A DNA stretch of 64,000 bases from Pseudomonas sp. Seg1 (GTDB lineage: Bacteria; Pseudomonadota; Gammaproteobacteria; Pseudomonadales; Pseudomonadaceae), in assembly GCF_018326005.1 (NCBI RefSeq), contig NZ_AP021903.1:1-64000 (forward strand), in the 5' to 3' direction. Of this stretch, positions 59,634 to 64,000 are shown piece by piece; position 1 is the first letter of the stretch, and every line of letters starts with the position of its first letter. Under the pieces are notes generated by a model that was not told the origin of the DNA, searched no databases, and worked only from the letters and a program-made list of their open reading frames with translations. Position numbers and translations under genes: made by a program.

Positions 59634-61246
59634 GCCTCGTCATCCATGCGGCGCCCTGCGAGGCGGCGCCCGCGAGTGATCAGCTCAATGAACTGCACTG
59701 CGCTCAGGGCATGGGCGAACAGCCAGCCCTGACCGAATTTCACCCCTTCACTGCTGAGCAATATAGCTTGCGACTCAAGCTCGATACCCTCGGCGATCAC
59801 CTTCAGATCCAGTGCTTGGGCCATATGGATGATGTGCGGGGCGACGCCGCTGCTGGCGGCGTCATGGCCGAGCGCGTCGATGAACGCCTTGTCGATTTTC
59901 AGGCAATCTACCGGCAGCGTTTGCAGGTAGGCGAGGCTGCAATAGCCGGTGCCGAAGTCATCGATCAGCACCTGATGGCCGACATCGCGCAACGCTTGCA
60001 GGTTTTCCCGCGCCACCACCACATCAATCAAGCCGCGTTCGGTGACCTCGAAGGCAATCTGCTTGGCCGCGACTCTGTGCAGGCTCAGCAGCCGCGCCAT
60101 GACTTGACCGATGCGCGGCACCATCACGTCGCAGGCCGCGAGGTTGACCGAGATATACAGCTGCGGATTGGCGCGCAACACCGGCCCCAACTGCTCGAGT
60201 AAACGCTGGAGGACGAAGTCGGTCATCTGGCGGATCTGCCCGGTATTTTCCGCCAGCGGAATGAACAGGTCAGGGCTGGTCAATGTGCCGTCCGGACGGC
60301 GCCAGCGCAGCAAGGCCTCGGCACCGACGCAGTTGCGGCTGTCGAGGTCGAAGATCGGTTGATAGAGCACCTGCAACTCACCGCGGCGGATGGCACCGTG
60401 CAGTTCGGCGTCCAGTGACTGGCGCTGGCGCACCAGCAGGAACACAAAGAAACCGACGAAGGCGCCGAGCCCCAGACAGACCGGAACCATCCACCACCAG
60501 ATGGCGGGGATGTGCATGCCGGTGCGTGGTGTGATCAGCACCAGCTGATATTCCGGGTTGTCGGTGGGCATGCGATAGATCAGCCGGGTCTGGGTGACTT
60601 GCAAGGCGTCGCGGCTTTTCGGTGGCCAGTGTTCGCTCGGTGGCCAGACCTGATCTGCACCGAGAACCGGAATCGCCCGGGTGCCGTGATCCAGCACCAC
60701 CAGCAGACTGCTGCCGGGCGACAGATCGACCATGTCGGTCAGATGCCCGCGCGAGGTGGCGACGCGGAAATTGCCGCGACCGAGCATCAGCGCGGCGCGG
60801 TTTTCATCGGGTTCGGTGGTGGTGTTCAGCCAGTAACTGTAGGTCGGGCCTTTGATGTCGGGTGCGCGGACAACCGACATGCCTTCCTGACGCGGACGGT
60901 TGGAGCAGATCCGCGAGGCGTCCATGTAGGCGGCTTCATAGACGAAGCGATAGTTGAAGGTGACTTGTCGCAGTGTGGCGATCATTTCGTCATCGCAACT
61001 GCGCAGGGGCTGGGCTTCCAAATCGTCGAGGCTTTCGCGCAACTGGCCGAACAGTTGCTCGAGGCGGGCGAGGAATCGCTCGCCCTGGGCATTCATGACC
61101 TGGCTTTCGCTTTGCTCGACCTGACGCATGGCCACGAACATCCCGCCGGCGATCAGCAGGCTGGCACTGAGGACAGCCGCGATCATCGCCAAAAACCACG
61201 GGCGATAAAACCAGCTACGCAGCGTCGCTCGGGTAGCAACCATCAT
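59630..61246 (-). CDS. CSS-motif/EAL c-di-GMP phosphodiesterase
   Basis: A 538-aa membrane protein. TM1 (about 18-40) and TM2 (about 250-272) flank a periplasmic domain with cysteines in RSCDDE and ASRICSN, resembling the redox-sensing CSS motif. The cytoplasmic EAL domain (about 285-525) is intact: GAEALLRW, NLAACD, FEVTERGL, LIDDFGTGYCSL, LKIDKAFID and AEGIELESQ. It should hydrolyse c-di-GMP. It overlaps kinB's end by 4 bp, convergently. Two adjacent ATGs (61246, 61243) are possible. Confidence 0.92.
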   Translation of the reverse strand: MMVATRATLRSWFYRPWFLAMIAAVLSASLLIAGGMFVAMRQVEQSESQVMNAQGERFLARLEQLFGQLRESLDDLEAQPLRSCDDEMIATLRQVTFNYRFVYEAAYMDASRICSNRPRQEGMSVVRAPDIKGPTYSYWLNTTTEPDENRAALMLGRGNFRVATSRGHLTDMVDLSPGSSLLVVLDHGTRAIPVLGADQVWPPSEHWPPKSRDALQVTQTRLIYRMPTDNPEYQLVLITPRTGMHIPAIWWWMVPVCLGLGAFVGFFVFLLVRQRQSLDAELHGAIRRGELQVLYQPIFDLDSRNCVGAEALLRWRRPDGTLTSPDLFIPLAENTGQIRQMTDFVLQRLLEQLGPVLRANPQLYISVNLAACDVMVPRIGQVMARLLSLHRVAAKQIAFEVTERGLIDVVVARENLQALRDVGHQVLIDDFGTGYCSLAYLQTLPVDCLKIDKAFIDALGHDAASSGVAPHIIHMAQALDLKVIAEGIELESQAILLSSEGVKFGQGWLFAHALSAVQFIELITRGRRLAGRRMDDEA

Positions 61247-61319
61247 GGAATATCCGAAGAATTACCAATGAGTTATAGCTGCTGATTGCAATCTCGCCCT
61301 GACCGTCGGGCGGGCGTCA

Positions 61320-62114
61320 TTATTTTGTCTGATTGAGTACCAGCAGTAACGCGGCCGTTTGCGCATCTGGCGTTCCGTCGAAGCGCGAAGGGCGGAAGTG
61401 CATCTGGAACGCCGCGAGGACATGGCGGGTGGCGACATCCAGCTCGCCGGTCTGCGGTGTGTCGTAACCGAGGTGGGCCAGTTGCGCCTGGAACCAGCCG
61501 ATGCTCGGCAGCTCGCCGCCGTTGAACAGGGCTTGCTGGCGGGCAACGGCTTGCTCGTTCGGCCAGATACCCAAGCCTTCGGCGGCGAGACGCTTCCAGG
61601 GGAATAACGGCCCCGGATCGAGTTTGCGCAACGGTGCAATATCGCTGTGACCGATGATGTGGCGGGGGCTGATGCCGTTGCGCTGGCTGATGTCCTTGAG
61701 CAGGGCGATCAGCGCCTGAATCTGCGCTTCGCTGTAGGGATACCACAGGCGCCCGGTCGGCGTGTCCTTGAAGCCCGGGTTGACGATTTCAATACCGATC
61801 GAGCTGGAGTTGAGCCAGGTACGGCCCTGCCACTGGCTTTCGCCGGCGTGCCAGGCGCGCTGGTTTTCGTCCATCAGCTTGTAGACGGTGGCGCGATTGT
61901 CGTCGCCGATCAGGTAATGGCTGCTGACCTCACCGTGGGTCAGCAACTGCAGCGAGCGCTCAAGCGACGCCGAGGTGTAATGCACGATCACGAACTGGAT
62001 GCGGCTGTCGTGATTGGCGGAAGGATGGCTAGTGTCATAACGCGGGCCGCTGGCACAACCGGCCAGAACGAGCAGGGACGCGAGGAGGGACGCGAGGAGG
62101 GCAAAAAATTTCAT
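61320..62114 (-). CDS. ampDh2: N-acetylmuramoyl-L-alanine amidase lipoprotein (AmpDh2/AmiD-like)
   Basis: A 264-aa outer-membrane-type lipoprotein. Its signal MKFFALLASLLASLLVLAGC ends in LAGC; A then S follow. The amidase_2 zinc domain (about 40-175) has QFVIVHYTSA, SSHYLIGDDN, WHAGESQW, GIEIVNPG and IIGHSDIAPLRKLDPGP. A C-terminal peptidoglycan-binding-like domain (about 200-262) follows. It cuts anhydro-muropeptides or murein. The ATG at 62114 is preferred over one seven codons earlier. The neighbourhood matches PA5485 in P. aeruginosa. Confidence 0.9.
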   Translation of the reverse strand: MKFFALLASLLASLLVLAGCASGPRYDTSHPSANHDSRIQFVIVHYTSASLERSLQLLTHGEVSSHYLIGDDNRATVYKLMDENQRAWHAGESQWQGRTWLNSSSIGIEIVNPGFKDTPTGRLWYPYSEAQIQALIALLKDISQRNGISPRHIIGHSDIAPLRKLDPGPLFPWKRLAAEGLGIWPNEQAVARQQALFNGGELPSIGWFQAQLAHLGYDTPQTGELDVATRHVLAAFQMHFRPSRFDGTPDAQTAALLLVLNQTK

Positions 62115-62215
62115 GGCAGAAGGCAGTACACGCAAGACAATAATGCAACAGTGTAACGTAATGCCTTGCGTGCAGACGGTCAGCGGGCGGATTTAAACAA
62201 AATCGAACAATTTCC

Positions 62216-64000
62216 TTAGCCCAGCTCGACCCGATTGCGTCCTGCGTTTTTAGCCCTGTACAGCGCCTGATCGGCTCTTTTAAGCACTAGATCGCTGTGT
62301 TCTCCCGCTCTGAATGAAGCCAGGCCCATGGAAATCGTAATGGTCACGCGCTCGCCCTTGAAGTGAAACGGGCAGGCCTCGATCGCCGCGCGCAGGGTTT
62401 CCAGCAATTTCGCCCCGACTGCGGGCGGCGTCGCCGGCAGCAGCAGAACGAATTCTTCGCCGCCAAAACGGGCGATGAAATCGGAGCCGCGCAGGCGCTT
62501 GCGCAGCACGGTGGCGATGATCTTCAGGACCTTGTCACCCGCCAGGTGCCCGTAGTTGTCATTGATCCGTTTGAAATGATCGAGGTCGAGCATCGCCAGG
62601 CTCAACGTATTGCCATGTTGCTGCCATTGCTTGATCTCATGCTCGAGACGTTCGCTCCACGCCGCGCGGTTGGGCAGACCGGTGAGCGGGTCGATCAGGG
62701 CTTTCTGGCGTTGTTCTTCAAGGTGCTCGCGGAAGCCTTGCGCCTCCTGTTCCATATGCGCGACGCGCTCGGACAGGCCTTTAAGTCGCGCCGCCACTTC
62801 TTGCTCGCGGGCATCGCGTTGTTTCTGGTGCTGGTCCATGGTGCCGAGCAGGCCTTCGAGATGGTTCTCCAGCACTTGCTTGAGGTCCTCCAGATCCGCC
62901 GCTTCCTGGACGCTGGTCTGCAAACCGTCGACCTGCTCGCGGATCTGTGTGTCCATCGCCCGCGCCGCCGAGCTGTTGTCGGCATGTCCTTCGCTGGCGG
63001 CCTGCAGATTGCTTTGAAACGCTTCGAGGCGTTCGTTGAGTTGTTGCAGATACGCTTCGAACTCATGCTGGCCGCTGTCGGTGATCGCCAGCATCAACGT
63101 CGCCAGATCGTCGAGGATCGGTATCAGTTCGTACCAGTTCAAACCATGTTTTAGCCGTTCACGCATGGCTTCTGCTTGCGGACGGTGACGTTCGGGCAGC
63201 GTCAGGTCGTCGAGCAGGCCGAGCAGTGTTTCTTCGATGTGTTTGGCTACAGAGCTGTAGGACGGCTCCGGAGAATCCGGCAGGGCAAAGAGGACGTCGT
63301 GCTCGGATTGCTCCGGGTCGATGGCCGCCAGTGCCTGAGCGATGGGCTCGGGCAGGGGCAGGCTGTCGAGGAACAGCGGGGCAGGATCGCCGGGGTGGAT
63401 CAATTCGTCGGGGTTGAAAGCGACCGGTACGGCTGGAGCCGGAGCTAGAGTGGGAGCTGCAACGGTTTCAGGTTCGGGCGCGGTGGCTTCCACTGCACTC
63501 GGGGAGGCCGCTTCAGTGGCGACGACCGGCGCAACGAAGGCAACTACGTCCGGTTCCGGCTGGGCTTGAGGCGCTGGCGCTTCCACTGCTGTGATGGGTG
63601 CAGTTTCTTTGATAACCGTAGCGGCCACTGCCGGTTCAGCGATGGCGACAGGGGCTGCTTGCACGGGTTCGGATTCAGGCACGGGAGCGACAGGTATCTG
63701 TTCGACTGGCGCCACGTGCTCCGGCGCCGGCGCCGGCGCAGGTGCCTCGTCGCTGTCACGGCTACCAAACAGGCGCTGCAACAATCCCGGGCGTCCGGGT
63801 TCCGGCGGCGTTTCCAGTTGACTCAACGCCTTGCCCTGCAAGCCGCTCAGCTCACTCAACAGCAGCGGCATTTCCCGGGCCTGACCGACACGGCTGTCCA
63901 GTTGCTTGGCGAATTTCTTCAGTGGCTGAGCGACTTCTCGCGGTAGCGGCAGCGCTTGCAACTGGGTCACCAGCGAGGTCAGCGCAGTGCTGACCTGATC
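62216..64000 (-). CDS. GGDEF diguanylate cyclase (5' end beyond window)
   Basis: The reading frame remains open to the right edge, so the start lies outside; 594 codons are visible. A long Ala/Pro/Glu-rich linker (about 110-220 from the edge) and helical region (about 280-420) precede the GGDEF domain. The domain has DPLTGLPNRAAW, DLDHFKRINDNYGH, and the active site RFGGEEFVLLLP. An RGSD I-site sits five residues before it, so product inhibition is expected. It synthesises c-di-GMP. By position it matches PA5487. Confidence 0.92.
   Translation of the reverse strand, partial: DQVSTALTSLVTQLQALPLPREVAQPLKKFAKQLDSRVGQAREMPLLLSELSGLQGKALSQLETPPEPGRPGLLQRLFGSRDSDEAPAPAPAPEHVAPVEQIPVAPVPESEPVQAAPVAIAEPAVAATVIKETAPITAVEAPAPQAQPEPDVVAFVAPVVATEAASPSAVEATAPEPETVAAPTLAPAPAVPVAFNPDELIHPGDPAPLFLDSLPLPEPIAQALAAIDPEQSEHDVLFALPDSPEPSYSSVAKHIEETLLGLLDDLTLPERHRPQAEAMRERLKHGLNWYELIPILDDLATLMLAITDSGQHEFEAYLQQLNERLEAFQSNLQAASEGHADNSSAARAMDTQIREQVDGLQTSVQEAADLEDLKQVLENHLEGLLGTMDQHQKQRDAREQEVAARLKGLSERVAHMEQEAQGFREHLEEQRQKALIDPLTGLPNRAAWSERLEHEIKQWQQHGNTLSLAMLDLDHFKRINDNYGHLAGDKVLKIIATVLRKRLRGSDFIARFGGEEFVLLLPATPPAVGAKLLETLRAAIEACPFHFKGERVTITISMGLASFRAGEHSDLVLKRADQALYRAKNAGRNRVELG

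Overview
The window is chromosomal DNA from a fluorescent Pseudomonas (P. fluorescens group). It starts at the replication origin side of dnaA and carries the dnaA-dnaN-recF-gyrB block. Gene order is recognisably that of other Pseudomonas genomes: glyQS, tag, trkA-rsmB-fmt-def, dprA, tsaC, qor, hemF, aroE and betC, then gltP and algB-kinB. Species assignment is inference from gene order, protein sequence, high GC and Pseudomonas-type REP repeats; no database was searched.

Layout. 1-6.5 kb: DnaA boxes, dnaA, dnaN, recF, gyrB and a terminator. 6.5-11.2 kb: a DUF6311-type membrane protein and a divergent two-component pair whose kinase seems to have lost its CHASE2 sensor. 11.3-25.3 kb: housekeeping genes for lipid acylation, glycyl-tRNA synthetase, DNA repair, lipid A, PilZ, TrkA, RsmB, Fmt, Def, a LysM protein, DprA and TsaC. 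25.3-30.7 kb: an accessory five-gene operon set between tsaC and qor. It encodes a GNAT/autoinducer-synthase-like acyltransferase, a haem-oxygenase-like diiron oxidase, a BtaA-like SAM aminocarboxypropyltransferase, an alpha-oxoamine-synthase-like PLP enzyme and a PaaK-like adenylating enzyme. It looks like a compact pathway for a small acylated amino-acid-derived molecule, and I cannot match it to a described system. 30.7-33.6 kb: qor, hemF (with an ANR-like box) and aroE.

33.6-42.9 kb: a SulP transporter, choline-sulfate use (choX, betC and a LysR regulator), small enzymes, a CitMHS transporter and TerC. 43-54.4 kb: REP doublets, a Na/Pi symporter-PhoU protein, a membrane-anchored M16 peptidase, a DUF5924 protein, a complete MCE-type lipid ABC transporter (permease with STAS, ATPase, MCE protein, lipoprotein), a fused SpmA/SpmB-like protein and GltP. 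54.4-64 kb: a long regulatory intergenic region, a small envelope-stress-like operon (94-aa membrane protein, DUF1328, Ivy lysozyme inhibitor), algB-kinB, a CSS/EAL phosphodiesterase, an AmpDh2-like amidase lipoprotein and a GGDEF cyclase cut by the right edge.

Regulatory highlights: (1) 15 perfect DnaA 9-mers, all in the first 39 kb; (2) a sigma-54 promoter with a correctly placed IHF site and upstream inverted repeats between the 94-aa gene and algB; (3) an ANR-like site before hemF; (4) eight paired REP units (REPINs). No tRNA, rRNA, CRISPR array, IS element or prophage was seen.
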